From assembly GCF_025698545.1 (NCBI RefSeq), contig NC_068569.1, positions 21,948,001 to 22,012,000 of the forward strand: DNA of 64,000 nt, given 5' to 3'. The number at the start of each line of letters is the position of its first letter. Position 1 is the first letter of the stretch. The notes under the pieces were generated by a model that did not search any database, was not told the DNA's origin, and worked only from the letters and a program-made list of their open reading frames with translations. Below, piece after piece: positions 23,407 to 35,300 of this stretch. Source of the stretch: Gossypium raimondii. Lineage: Eukaryota > Streptophyta > Magnoliopsida > Malvales > Malvaceae. The position numbers and the translations under genes were made by a program.

Positions 23407-25704
23407 ATGGCATTGAACGGTGGTCTTAGATCGGCTTCGAAGTTTCTGACTTCGTCCTCTCAATCTCTTATCCACAAGTCAGGTCAGTGACCCATTAGCG
23501 ATTTTTTTTCTTGTATTTACCTTTTGTTTGGTAGCCGAGGAAATGCGGAAAGGAATGGAAGATGAGCATCTGGGTGCTTGGATTTCGTTTTTTTTATTAG
23601 CTGAAATCGACTTTTCATAACTGTTTATGTAGATCTGCGTAATTGGTATTGTAATTGTTTTTCCTTTTTTTTCGTCCGTTGCTGATTTATGTTTGTGGGT
23701 TCTTGATTGGATTAAAATATCATATGATTTTGACCTGACTAATTTTCACTATATATAGATTCGCCCTTATGCTTTTCAGGGATTAAGGATTGGGTAGTTT
23801 GATTAACTTTTGAATAACATTTAACGAATAAATGAATTTTTTTGTTACGAGGGTAAAAGTTCTATAATTGTATATAAGCACTCTTTCTGAAAAGAAAAAC
23901 CTAAGGGAGTTATTGAATAGGTTGACATCGATTATGAATTGCGTTGTGTCATAGTATGCTGATTTCTACTGGTCTTTAATCAGCATTTGCTTATGCATTT
24001 TGTTTCAAGAACTTCTACGACTGCTATATGATTTTTTTATTAATTGCAATGACTTATTTTATGTGGAACGCAATTCCGAAGTGAATAACGTTGTTGACTT
24101 GACGTTTTCATGGTTACATCTCTAGTAAACTGAATTTGAATTTGTTTTTGGCTTGTAATCCTAATGGATTGTGTGGTTTAGAGAGGAGTCCTCCATTCGA
24201 TGTTACTATATAAACTCCAGCCACTACCATAGTGCCCTAGCCTATGTTTACATTTGAAATTGGCTGATTTTGCAATTAGATGGCTACGAGGAAGTTTCTA
24301 TTATTTTTACATGCTGAGATTTTGTTTAAATGATAGAAAAGTTCTTTCTATGTTTTCGAGTATATGAGATGCTTTCTTATTTTGTGTTTGTTTGACCTTT
24401 GTCTCTTGTGTTTTTATGTGCTCTACCTATGAAAGTTAACTTCCTTCGTTTTTCGGCAAACTCATTGATCTAATTATGGTGACCACAGGCTATTTTCAGC
24501 ACTCTGGTTGAATATTTTGTGTTTCTTCCTCAGCAATAGAAATGTAGAACATACTTGTACATGATATTTGTTTGGACTCTATGATATTTACATGCTTTAC
24601 CCTTTTCCAATTTGTTTTAAGTGTTTCATATTTAGACTCAATAACATATATTCTCATAAATAGAAATTTCAGGCTGTTTTTGCTTGATATAGCTTTTACA
24701 ATAGGCTTATTGGAAGAAGTGTATGGATGGCCTAATACCATTTTTGGGTAACTTGGAAATAGTTTTTTGTATCTACTCGCACGTCTTGAAGTATATTGGT
24801 CTTGTAATTTAAAATCGTGTTCTTTTATCCTCGTTTTTTCCTTGATGGGGATTTAGGTGTGCTATACATTTACAAACATTTGTAGTAGTATGTGCACGTT
24901 AAATATGTTGGTGAGGGTTTATAGGAGCAACAATTAAAGTGGCATTTAAAAAAAAAAAGATGACAATGAAGTGAACGAAAGATCGAGTAGATGACCGAAT
25001 AAGCCATGTTCACTAATTATTTAGGTGTTTTAGGCTTTCTTTTAGCTTACTTGTTCCTAATTGGAAGGAGAACGAGGTATTTCCCTTTGATCATTGTATT
25101 CTGCAAACCTGAACGATCCACTAATTTTTCCCATTTTAAATTGTTAACTTAGTTTACCTCTCCCAAATGCTCTGGCTTTGACAGTGATGCAGAATAAACT
25201 GCCAGGACTTGTGGGTGGAAGGTCTTCCGATTAGGAGTGGAACATAATTCCGTTGATTCTGGAGTATATTTTGGGTTTGGAGGAGAATTTTAAAAGATTT
25301 TATACTTGGATGATAATATTGCAAATTGGTTATGGGTATAAGTTGTGTTTATTTTTGCTTGTTGGCATATTCCAGAAGCCTCAAATATTGAAAGGAACTT
25401 TTTTAGGGATTTAGCCTTTGTGCTTTTGGGTAATTATATGTCTAAAACTAAAAAATGAAGAGCTATATCTGTTGTGCTTGTGGCAGGCAATAGAGGGTTT
25501 CATTCAACTGGAGTGAAGAGGATGGGAGGAGGGCATGGGCATGATGAACCATATTACCTCCATGCTAAGCATATGTACAACTTGGATAGGATGAAAAATC
25601 AGAAGCTGACAATGTCGCTTGGAGTTTTGACAGCCTTCAGCATTGGCGTGTTTGTTCCCATCTATGCTGTCATTTTCCAGCAGAAAAAGACTGCATCTGG
25701 TTGA
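23407..25704 (+). CDS. Small mitochondrial complex IV subunit, COX7c-like (copy 2)
   Basis: Exons 23407-23482 and 25487-25704 with a 2,004-bp intron in the same position and phase as copy 1; 97 residues. By my alignment, coding differences from copy 1 are ten synonymous changes and one replacement, Leu22 to Ile, inside the presequence, so the predicted mature proteins are identical. Presequence, His/Tyr-rich segment and single membrane helix are all intact. Promoter text, splice sites and 3' region are retained, so both copies look functional. The family assignment carries the same uncertainty as for copy 1. Confidence 0.8.
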
Positions 25705-26195
25705 TTTTTTGTGCTTGCCTTCATGGCGGTATGGCTGCCTGCAATAATGGAAGCAACTGCCTTTGTGATCTTCAGCTTTTGAACCGATGTAGTTTGATGA
25801 TTATGATGATACTTGCAGGATTTTAGTATTTCTGTTGGCAATCACCTGTTGTTAATTATGGGAATTGATTATTTGATAATAATAATAAACAATATATTTG
25901 ATTTTGCATGGGAAGGGAAGGTAAGGGAATTGCTTTTAGGCTTAATGGTAAAAAATAAATAAATTCAGTTAAGCTCTCAAGAAAAATTAGTACTCAATTG
26001 AGCTCTTGTAGCTGAAAAATTAATCCAGTCCTCAATTAATGTAGACTAATGTTTGACCTAAAGAATAATGTTTAAGCACATGCATGGAATTACAAGGGTG
26101 CAGCGATATCCATCTTGTCATATTTGAGGTTATCTTACCCCCCTCATTGATGGGGTTGTGGATGGCAATTTCATGAAGCTCATGGGGAAATGAAA

Positions 26196-26355
26196 GATAA
26201 CCCTTCAGGGTCTGCAGCTGGTGCTGTGATCAGAGATAGAAATGGTGCATGATTCGCTGAGCTAGGACGAAATGCAAGGTTTTGCACGGTGAGCTATGGG
26301 GTGTGTTCAATTCCTTGATGCTGACGTGGAATATGGGTCAGAGAGCGACCGTTAG
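26196..26355 (+). pseudogene. LINE RNase H (RVT_3-type) fragment
   Basis: Frames here give DNPSGSAAGAVIRDRNGA and, after a stop and frameshift, LHGELWGVFNSLMLTWNMG. These match the plant non-LTR retrotransposon RNase H pattern (GxAAAGGxIRDxxGxW ... AELWGxxxGLxLAW). It is short and disrupted and is surrounded by AT-rich DNA. Confidence 0.55.
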
Positions 26356-27210
26356 GGTCAGGTTGATCATTTATAAAATTTTAAATTAATATTTAATAAA
26401 AATACACTTTGACATTTTCAAAATAATAATTTAATCTTTTACTAAAATGGTGAAATTGTGCATTCCAGAGTTATTCTACATAGGGAGATAACTTCAATTT
26501 TAAAATTCACAACAATGACCCATTTATATATTTTAAAATTAATAAAAAATTCAGAAATTCCAAATCAGTCTTTTTATTTGTAAAATTTGGATTTTTTAAC
26601 ACAACAATTCATTTATAAAATTTAAAATTTAATAAAAAATTCAGAAATTCCAAATCGATTTTAGAGATTTTAAATTATTTTATTTGTAAAATTTGGAGTT
26701 TTTTAATGATTTTTTGTTTTGTTTAGAAAATGTTTTGAATATTTTCAACATCCAAAAAAAAAATCTTTTTTTGTAATCTTTTCCGAAAAAATTGGACCTA
26801 TTTTGTTAATTTTAAAATTTTTGAATTTTTCATAATTCTATATTTGTAGAGCTATTTTCTTTTTCTTTTTTTCGAAAATTTGGATATTTTAATCAAAATT
26901 TTAAAACTTCTAATATTTCCAAAGTTCTAGAATTTTTCTATATATTTATTTCAAAATTTAGAAATTTATATTATTTTATATTTTTTGAATATTTCAGAAA
27001 CTATATATTTTTAAAAATATTTTATTACCTTAAAAATGTTTTTAGTTTACAAATTATGGAATGAAAAAATAATTAACTCGTTTGATCATCACTAATAAAA
27101 TAAAAGATACCAAAAAATATTATAAACTAAATATATATACCCTCTATAAAATGGACATAGAAAGACACCAAAAACATATAATAAGCTAAAAGATACCGAA
27201 AAATAATAGA
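26356..27210. other. Very AT-rich intergenic DNA
   Basis: Dominated by TTTAAAATT-type runs with two local direct repeats of AATTCAGAAATTCCAAATC (near 26550 and 26640). No gene. Confidence 0.5.
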
Positions 27211-27998
27211 GCAAACTACACGGTAAGTCACTCTAAAATAGCATCGAACATTTAAATTTTTTTGTCAATTTAATTACTCAAGTTAAGATAATTACTTGAA
27301 TTAGTTACTGCTTTTAAAATTTTCGTTAATCTATTAATAGATTGTTGACATGTCATTTATTTTACTTTTGGCTAAAGATGGTGATATCTTTATAATTAGT
27401 CAAAATTACTTTTTTTTCTTTTTAGTTATTTGCAACATATCAAAAGTTTTCTCTTTCTCTCTCTCTCTTTTCTTTTTTTGTTTGTTTCCTAGGAAAAATA
27501 TCAAAGGAAAATGAGGATGGTTTAGGCTTGCTTGATTTCTTGGAAAATTGAATTCACAATATGAAATTGATTAACCCCATTGGAAACAACAATGCTAGAA
27601 ACCACGATAAGAGAAACGATGATGAGAATGTCAAATTGAAGGTGAGAGTAGGGTCAGGTTATTTTAAAAGAGTCAAAACTATCACCATTTTTCTCTGTTA
27701 TTTTTATCAGGAAACAAACAAGAAGAAAGAAAAAGAGAACTTACAAACTTTAGTTTTATGTTGCAAATAAACCCAAAAAAAGTGTTTTGGACTAATTACA
27801 TAGAGATCACTAACTTTAGTTAAAAGTAAAAAAAAAAAGTCACGTTAGCAATTTGTTAATGAATTAGCGTAATTTTTAATGGCAGTGACCAATTCGAGTA
27901 GTTATTTTAATTACAGTAACTAAATTAACAAAAATAATAATAATAAAGTGACCAAAATAGGAACGATGCTATTTTATAGTGACTTCGTGTAGTTTACC
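27211..27998. mobile_element. Long-TIR (Mutator-like or fold-back) element, about 790 bp
   Basis: The left end GCAAACTACACGGTAAGTCA and the right end, read on the other strand, GGTAAACTACACGAAGTCAC continue as inverted repeats for well over 100 bp (TAAAATAGCATCG, GTTAATTTAGTTACT and similar). The centre has a 69-codon frame at 27561-27770 with no recognisable domain. The ends resemble GGTAAACTACACC-type plant MULE/MITE termini. A clean 9-bp duplication could not be confirmed. Confidence 0.65.
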
Positions 27999-28646
27999 TA
28001 AAAATAGAATAAACTAAATATACTAAAAATCTATAACATGCATATGTGTGTGGAAACCATAAATTTAAAATACGATACATTTTAAAATTAACATACAATA
28101 ATTAATGAAACGTATGATTTGAAATTAATTAATCATAATAGCACGGTATTAAAATAAAAAAATAGATTAAATTACGGTTAAAATTGAATTTAAACATATA
28201 AATATATCATATTAACCATATTAAAAGCATTACACTTGTTTATCATGATGTTGCCATCAGTTGTGAGTTAGGGTCAAGCTGACTTGTGTCACTAACTCAA
28301 TTAATAACATTATTTTTTATAATTAGTAGTAGGAAATGGGGTTACTTTAGATCGACCCAGACTCTCATGTTTACAAGATAATGTTTTTGTCATTGAGTTG
28401 ATCAATTAACAGCACGAAAATAATAAATTATACATATTAAAATAAAAATATATAAAATATAATAAAATAAAATTTTGATTGAATAGCAAATTTAAAATAA
28501 TACAGCTTTAAAAGTATCTAGTAATTGATGATGCATGGACTCTGTCGTCTCCGAAAACAGTGACAAACAAACGGAGATTCGAAAATAATTATGATTAAAC
28601 CAAAAAACTAGAATAAAATAAACAATGAAAAACACACGCACGAACG
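27999..28646. other. AT-rich spacer and SEC15A upstream region
   Basis: No repeat or gene recognised. The last 100-200 bp must contain the promoter of the downstream gene, but no unambiguous TATA box was chosen. Confidence 0.4.
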
Positions 28647-28767
28647 ATGATTATGATGATATCGCGAACTGATTTCAATTTTTTTTTTCATTTTAATCTG
28701 ACCCTAAAAGAAAACATCTTTCCTTTGCAACCATCTGAGATCAGACATTCAGCTGCCTTGCTTTCAG

Positions 28768-28954
28768 GTACAATTAAGAATTCTTTTTTGGTCGTGTTAT
28801 TTTTCCCTTACAAATGTGTTTCGTTGCATGTTGTTTTTGCTTATGTTGAGAAATTTCGAGTTCTTTTGTTTCTGTATGTTTTGAATCATATTGGGACCTC
28901 TATCAAGTCCTTTCCCGTTTTTTTTTTTTATTCTTGGATTGTTTGTATTCGTAG
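28768..28954 (+). other. Probable 5'-UTR intron of the SEC15A-like gene
   Basis: CTTTCAG/GTACAATT at 28768 and a T-rich tract ending TTCGTAG at 28954 make a plausible donor and acceptor just upstream of the ATG. This is inferred from splice-site look only. Confidence 0.4.
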
Positions 28955-28971
28955 CGTTTGTTCATTGAACA

Positions 28972-31338
28972 ATGGATGCGAAACCACCCAAGAGGAGGAC
29001 AGCTATAGAGAATGGGGAGACAGGGGAAGACTTGGTGCTCGCAACTTTGATTGGAAATGGTGACGATTTAGGTCCCCTCGTTAGACATGCCTTTGAAATG
29101 GGGCGGCCGGAGCCGCTGGTTCAGCAACTGAAGCATCTCATGAAGAAGAAAGAAGTGGAGATCGAGGAGCTCTGCAAGACTCACTATGAGGAATTCATTC
29201 GTGCCGTGGATGAGCTCCGGGGCGTCTTGGTCGATGCGGAAGAGCTCAAAAGCGACCTCGCCAGCGATAATTTCAGGCTGCAAGAGGTAGGGAGTGCCTT
29301 GCTGCTCAAACTTGAAGAGCTTCTTGAATCTTATTCCATTAAGAAAAGTGTCACCGAGGCTATTAAAATGTCCAAGATTTGCATTGAAGTGTTGCAGCTT
29401 TGTGTTAAATGCAACACTCACCTTTCAGCAGGCCAGTTTTACCTTGCTTTAAAAGCTGTGGATTTGATCGAGAAGAACTACTTGAAGAACATCCCTGTGA
29501 ATAAAATCAAGATTGTTATAGAAAAAGCCATTCCTATAATCAAAGCACATGTTGAGAAGAAAGTGACTACACATTTTAATGAGTGGCTGGTTCACATCAG
29601 GAGTTCTGCTAAGAATATTGGACAAACCGCAATAGGCCATGCCGCATCGGCTCGCCAGAGAGAGGAGGAAACACTCGAACGTCAGAGAAAAGCCGAGGAA
29701 ATGAACATGTATGGGATGGAGTTTGTTTATACTTTAGATGAAGAAGTTTCCGAGGAATCTCCTTTGAAGTTTGATCTCACACCTCTTCATCGCTCGTATC
29801 ACATCCATGCCTGCCTTGGACTCCAAGAGCAGTTTCGCGAATATTACTACAAGAATCGAATGTTGCAGCTCACTTCGGACTTGCAAATCTCTTCCTCGCA
29901 AGCATTTGTCGAATCGCATCATGTTTATCTCGCTCAAATTGCAGGTTACTTCATTGTGGAAGATAGGGTGTTAAGGACTTCTGGAGGTTTGTTGTCGGAT
30001 GAACAAGTCGAGACAATGTGGGAAACAACTGTGGCTAAAGTGACATCAGTTTTGGAAACACAGTTTTCTCTAATGCGTTCTGCAACACACCTTCTCTTGG
30101 TGAAGGACTATATCACTCTTCTTGGGGCAGCTCTTACGCAGTATGGCTACAAGGTGGGTTCGATTCTCGAGGTATTAGACAAGAGCCGAGACAAATACCA
30201 TGACCTTCTTCTCGAAGAGTGTCGCCAGCAGATTTCTAACATCTTTTCAAATGATACCTGTGAGCAGATGGTAATGAAGAAGGATGCAGACTATGAAAGT
30301 AATGTTCTGGCATTTCATCTTCAGGCTTCAGATATAATGCCGGCTTTTCCGTACATTGCCCCATTCTCCTCTATGGTGCCTGATTCATGTCGTGTTGTTC
30401 GATCATTCATCAAAGGCTCCGTCGATTACTTGTCTCATGGAGTGAATTGTAACTTTTATGATACAGTGAGGAAGTATTTAGACAAGCTCTTGATTGATAT
30501 GCTTAATGAAGTTATCATTAATAAAGTTCATAGCACTGGCCTTGGTGAGTCTCAAGCCATGCAGATTGCTGCAAATATATCATACCTCGAAAGAGCTTGT
30601 GACTTTTTTGTACAACATGCGGCCCAACTGTGCGGGATTCCAGTTCGGGCGGTCGAGAGGCCTCGAGCCGGTTTGACAGCCCAGGCAATCTTAAAGACAT
30701 CAAGAGATGAAGCTTATCTGGCTCTCCTGAATCTGGTACACAGTAAGTTGGAAGAGTTCATGGCACTCACAGAAAACATAAACTGGACATCAGAAGAGTT
30801 AGTCCAAAACAAAAACGACTATATGAATGAGGTGGTTTTTTACCTCGAGACACTGTTATCGAAAGCACAGCAAATCCTACCGCTGGATGCTTTATATAAG
30901 GTCGGGAGTGGCGCTCTCGAGCATATATCCAATTCCATAGTTGCAGCATTTCTCAGTGACAGCGTGAAGAGGTTCAACGCCAATGCGGTGATTGTAATCA
31001 ACAACGATCTCAAGATGCTAGAGAATTTCGCGGACGAGAGGTTCGAAAGCACGGGGCTAAAGGAGGTATACAAGGATGGTAGTTTCCGTGGTTGCTTGAT
31101 CGAAGCTCGACAGTTGATAAACCTATTGTCTAGCAGCCAGCCAGAGAATTTCATGAATCCTGTAATACGGCAGAAAAATTACAATGCCTTGGATTACAAG
31201 AAAGTGGGTATCATCTGTGATAAATTCAAGGATTCAGCTGATGGCATCTTTGGAAGCCTTTCTAGCAGAAATACTAAAACAAATTCACGCAAGAAATCCA
31301 TGGACGTCCTCAAGAAAAGATTGAAAGACTTCAACTGA
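28972..31338 (+). CDS. SEC15A: Exocyst complex component SEC15A-like
   Basis: A single uninterrupted exon of 788 codons, very close to the length of Arabidopsis SEC15A (about 790), with matching landmarks from the first residues ([20 protein letters not shown]) to the end ([18 protein letters not shown]). SEC15 is a subunit of the octameric exocyst, which tethers secretory vesicles to the plasma membrane during polarised growth, cell-plate formation and defence. The N-terminal third is coiled-coil rich (residues about 60-110 and 215-245, with [19 protein letters not shown]); the C-terminal Sec15 helical domain spans roughly residues 450-760. It fits SEC15A better than SEC15B by its N-terminus. 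The intronless coding region is normal for this family. The ATG at 28972 is chosen because similarity starts there. Confidence 0.95.
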   Translation: MDAKPPKRRTAIENGETGEDLVLATLIGNGDDLGPLVRHAFEMGRPEPLVQQLKHLMKKKEVEIEELCKTHYEEFIRAVDELRGVLVDAEELKSDLASDNFRLQEVGSALLLKLEELLESYSIKKSVTEAIKMSKICIEVLQLCVKCNTHLSAGQFYLALKAVDLIEKNYLKNIPVNKIKIVIEKAIPIIKAHVEKKVTTHFNEWLVHIRSSAKNIGQTAIGHAASARQREEETLERQRKAEEMNMYGMEFVYTLDEEVSEESPLKFDLTPLHRSYHIHACLGLQEQFREYYYKNRMLQLTSDLQISSSQAFVESHHVYLAQIAGYFIVEDRVLRTSGGLLSDEQVETMWETTVAKVTSVLETQFSLMRSATHLLLVKDYITLLGAALTQYGYKVGSILEVLDKSRDKYHDLLLEECRQQISNIFSNDTCEQMVMKKDADYESNVLAFHLQASDIMPAFPYIAPFSSMVPDSCRVVRSFIKGSVDYLSHGVNCNFYDTVRKYLDKLLIDMLNEVIINKVHSTGLGESQAMQIAANISYLERACDFFVQHAAQLCGIPVRAVERPRAGLTAQAILKTSRDEAYLALLNLVHSKLEEFMALTENINWTSEELVQNKNDYMNEVVFYLETLLSKAQQILPLDALYKVGSGALEHISNSIVAAFLSDSVKRFNANAVIVINNDLKMLENFADERFESTGLKEVYKDGSFRGCLIEARQLINLLSSSQPENFMNPVIRQKNYNALDYKKVGIICDKFKDSADGIFGSLSSRNTKTNSRKKSMDVLKKRLKDFN

Positions 31339-31347
31339 CAAAAATTA

Positions 31348-31505
31348 GGATTTAAAATGATGTTTGCGTGCATTACAAGGGGAAGAAGCCCTTCCTATTT
31401 CTATTCTACCTTTTTATTTAAAATTGGGTTTCAAAATGTTGTTTGCGTACATTACAAGGCGGAGAAGCTCTTGCTATTTCTATTTCTATTTCATCCTTCG
31501 TTTTG
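31348..31505 (+). repeat. Tandem duplication in the SEC15A 3' region
   Basis: Two adjacent units about 79 bp apart share GTTTGCGTGCATTACAAGG (GTTTGCGTACATTACAAGG in the second), AGAAGC and CTATTTCTAT. It lies directly after the stop codon, so probably in the 3' UTR. Confidence 0.7.
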
Positions 31506-32364
31506 AAGTATTATTATGTTATGCAGCATCAGAGGTTTTTTTTTTTTTTTGCAATCCAACATCAGACCTTATAAAATATTTAAATGTCTTTCATATAGTT
31601 TTTAACTTTATTTTTAATTATTTATACTCGAATTTAAAATATAATAATTTATCAAGTGTACTATTAAAGCCAAGCATTATATTCGAACCCATTCCTTCGA
31701 TTATTAATCAGTTTTGGTTGCACTACCACTTATAGGATATTATAAAATATATCTCAATTAATATCAAAAAATTAATTAAATTTGTATCATGAATTAATTG
31801 CATACCTATAAGTTTAAAAAATTTAAAATCATTTTAAGGAAAATAATAATAAATATTTTTTGTCCTTCAATATTGTTATATACAATTTATACAGACAAAA
31901 CAACTATTATTGAAAATTTTACATGACCACTTTATCTATATTTGTACTATTATTTAAGTAGTTAATTAAATTGACGTGACACAATTTTAATTTAATATAG
32001 AAATTATTATAATTTTTATAAAATAATATATTTTTTTGTTTATTTTCTTTTATATGAGTGTAGCATTATGATTTCATCCTTAAATAAGAGATAATATACT
32101 TCAAATAGACTCAAATCCATATTCTTTTACGCTAATAATAATATCGATGTTAATCGAATTAACACTCAATCGACAAAATAACAGACATGCTTAAATCATC
32201 ATAATTTTTATAATTTTTATTTCAACCTCAATTTTTATAAACACATTTATTACTTATCAAAATATAAATTCTTATAGTACCTTAATGAAATTTTAATTTT
32301 GGCCTTTTTGGTAAGAGCAAAAATAAATGAGTGAAAAAAAAAAGAGGCCATCCCACGCGGTGCA
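31506..32364. other. Intergenic spacer between SEC15A and CCA genes
   Basis: AT-rich, no gene or repeat recognised. The CCA gene promoter must lie at its right end. Confidence 0.5.
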
Positions 32365-35300
32365 ATGCTCTCTTTGAACAACGCCATAAAGCTCAAGGCC
32401 AAGGCGCCTCTTCTGCTGCATTCCTTCACTCTACCCACCACCAAAATCACCCTAGCGTTTCGCAGCGTTTCAACTCCCTTAAATGAAACTGCCCTATCCC
32501 TAAATACCACCACACCCAATACCATACCCTTTCTTCCCTCGCCGTTTCTTAGCTGCCGAGCAGCCATGATGACCGCGGCCTGCGTTCAAGTCAAAGAGCA
32601 AATTGAGTTGACAGAGACGGAGAAGAAGATTTTCGATAGGCTTTTGAACACTCTTCGTCATTTCAATCTCCAAACTCAGCTTCGAGTTGCTGGTGGATGG
32701 GTTCGCGATAAGGTGATTTTACTCATATTTTGAACTACTTACTGTTTTTTTTTATGGTTAATGTGAGTAGTTTCAGTGTTCAAAAGGAAATTTAAAAAAT
32801 GAAAGATAATAAATGGGAATTTTATGGTATTATGAAATCCCAATAGATGAAATAAATTTTTTGGAGTAAAATACAGTTTGATATCATCTAGTTTTGAGCT
32901 TCTAGCTAAGGGTTGCTCTTTTTCTTTGAAATCTAGTTGAATATACAGCTATTTAGATAATTGCTTTGCCAGAATCTTGATTTAAGATTATTAGGCTGTA
33001 AAATTGAATGGTGGAAAGTGAGGATGTGCCTATAGGTTAAGAATTGGATGCTGTTGTAATTCGTAAGTCAGTAAAGCATTATAAATGGAGGATAGCTGAT
33101 TACTATTTTTCAATATGAATTAGCCACTCATAATAAATGCTGAGGATTTCCATTTATTATAAGCATCATAAGGAATTGAGATGGAAGGAATTAAGGCGAG
33201 TGGTAAGGCAAAAAAAGAAAAAGAAAAGAGAGTGTGATTTTGACTGTAGATTTTAATTTATCTGTTTTGCTGTATTATAATCTTTTGAGAATTCTGTTTC
33301 AATGTATCCTTATTGTACCATAACTCATAAGTTGCATCCTCTGTCTGTATGATTGCTCCATGCATGGCTTCTGATGTTTCTATAGATTTTTATTAGTGGC
33401 AGGTAGCTAATGTTGGGTTTAATTTCCTTTACAGCTTCTTGGAAAAGAATGTTATGACATTGATATTGCACTTGACAACATGTTGGGCAGTGAATTTGTT
33501 GATAAGGTTCAGGAATACTTGTCAACTACAGGGGAAGTTGCACAGGGCCTTGCTGTCATTCCAAGGTACATCATTCATTGTACAATGCATGGCATCTTTT
33601 TAATGCCTTTTACTAGCTGAGGCAATAAACATGAGACTGTTATTTTATACAGTTTTAACTTGCTTCCTTTTGTTTTCCAACCTCATTTGGATAGCTTTTT
33701 TATATCAAAATTTGCAACTTTTGGGATGGTACAACTTCATCTGGATAGTGTATGGCCTGTATAATATGCATTGTAGTTTGTAACTTTTATTTGCCTAATA
33801 AACTTCTTGTCTTTGTTGGCTTCCCCTGATATAATTATATATTGAATCCTAATATTTGTTTTTTTGTTTATAATTTTTTGTATTATTTCTGGCCATTATA
33901 CAGTTTAATTTCATTTTGCAGTAATCCTGAGCAATCTAAGCACTTAGAAACTGCAAGGATGCGCCTTTTTGATTTATGGATTGATTTTGTGAACTTGAGG
34001 TGTGAAGATTATAGTGAGAACAGCCGCATCCCTACAATGGTAAACAAATATTTTAACAGGTTCAATGCCAGGATAAGTACTAAGCTCTCATAATTAGTTC
34101 ATAATGTGCTCTCTATTGAATATTACGTTTCCTAACTGTTGCATTTATAAGTTTTTATTGTTCACTCATGTCTTGAATTAGAAATTTGGCACTGCTGAGG
34201 AGGATGCATATAGAAGAGATTTGACCATTAATAGGTAAGTTTCTGTGCTCTTAATCACATGTTATAGCTAGGAATTGATCATTATACTTCTATGGATAAT
34301 TTAGGAGTTTAGCTTTCAGAGAATGAGTAATACAATAGTATTTCTGTGAACTCTTTTTGTCTTTTATCTTTCCTTGATATCATTTGTTGAGCGCTAGGAA
34401 TTAATGGAGTTTTCTTTTCATTTTTGAGCTTGTTCTACAATATTAACACCAACTTAGTTGAAGACTTCACTAAAAGAGGTAATGCCTTCTTTCTCCTGAT
34501 TTTACTTTTTCGATGATTCCACATATTTGTAGGTTGCTGTCATGTTTCATTTTTGTTCCTTTTCATGTAATAAACTACAGGGCTTGAGGATCTAAAATTT
34601 GGAAGGATAGTAACTCCATTACCTCCAAAGGCTACATTTTTGGATGATCCCCTACGGGTTCTTCGAGCTATTCGTTTTGGTACTTGTTTCCATATTTCCT
34701 TTAGTGTCCTTCACTCTTGATAGTTTTATCATGGAGGGAATAATATCTTTCATTCTTGTGCTCTTTTTCCTCTTAAATGAAGTTTATTAGCATTGTAATT
34801 TATAACCATGAATGCAGCATGGAAGAATTTGGAGTGGGAGACATGGAAATTCCAAGTCTTAAGCAGAGAAACTATAGAAAAAGTGTTGTGCTGCTGAATG
34901 AAGGCTTCTGAATTATACTTGAATGGCTGTCTTAGTACTATTTATAAACAAAATAAAGAAAATAAAAATAAGAAGAATGTATGAAATGCTTGGATTCTCA
35001 GTCTTTTGCGAAGCAGGCTAACTTTCTAATGCTACTTGCAACTTCCTTGTGCCATCAACTCTGCATGGTTACCCATTTTCTTGTTGATTGACCTCTGAAT
35101 ATACGAACATAAACCTAGATGCCTTATATAAATTTATTTCATTGATTAGGTGCACGGTTTGATTTCACACTGGATGAAGAATTAAAGAAAGCTGCTGCTT
35201 GCGATGATGTCAAAACAGCTCTTGCAGCTAAAATTAGCAGAGAGCGCGTTGGAACTGAAGTATGTTATTTCATGCATAGCATTGTTGCTGCTGCATATGA

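Larger units (their letters stand above)
23239..25935 (+). repeat. Tandem gene duplication, unit 2
   Basis: Direct copy of 16639-19145 with scattered substitutions and indels. The most obvious is about 190 bp near 24241-24428 that unit 1 lacks. Confidence 0.85.

Noticed and set aside
28647-29063. 138-codon frame overlapping the SEC15A start in another frame
   Set aside because: It has no protein similarity. Its second half overlaps the SEC15A coding exon out of frame. Only a spliced uORF reading was kept, as a finding.
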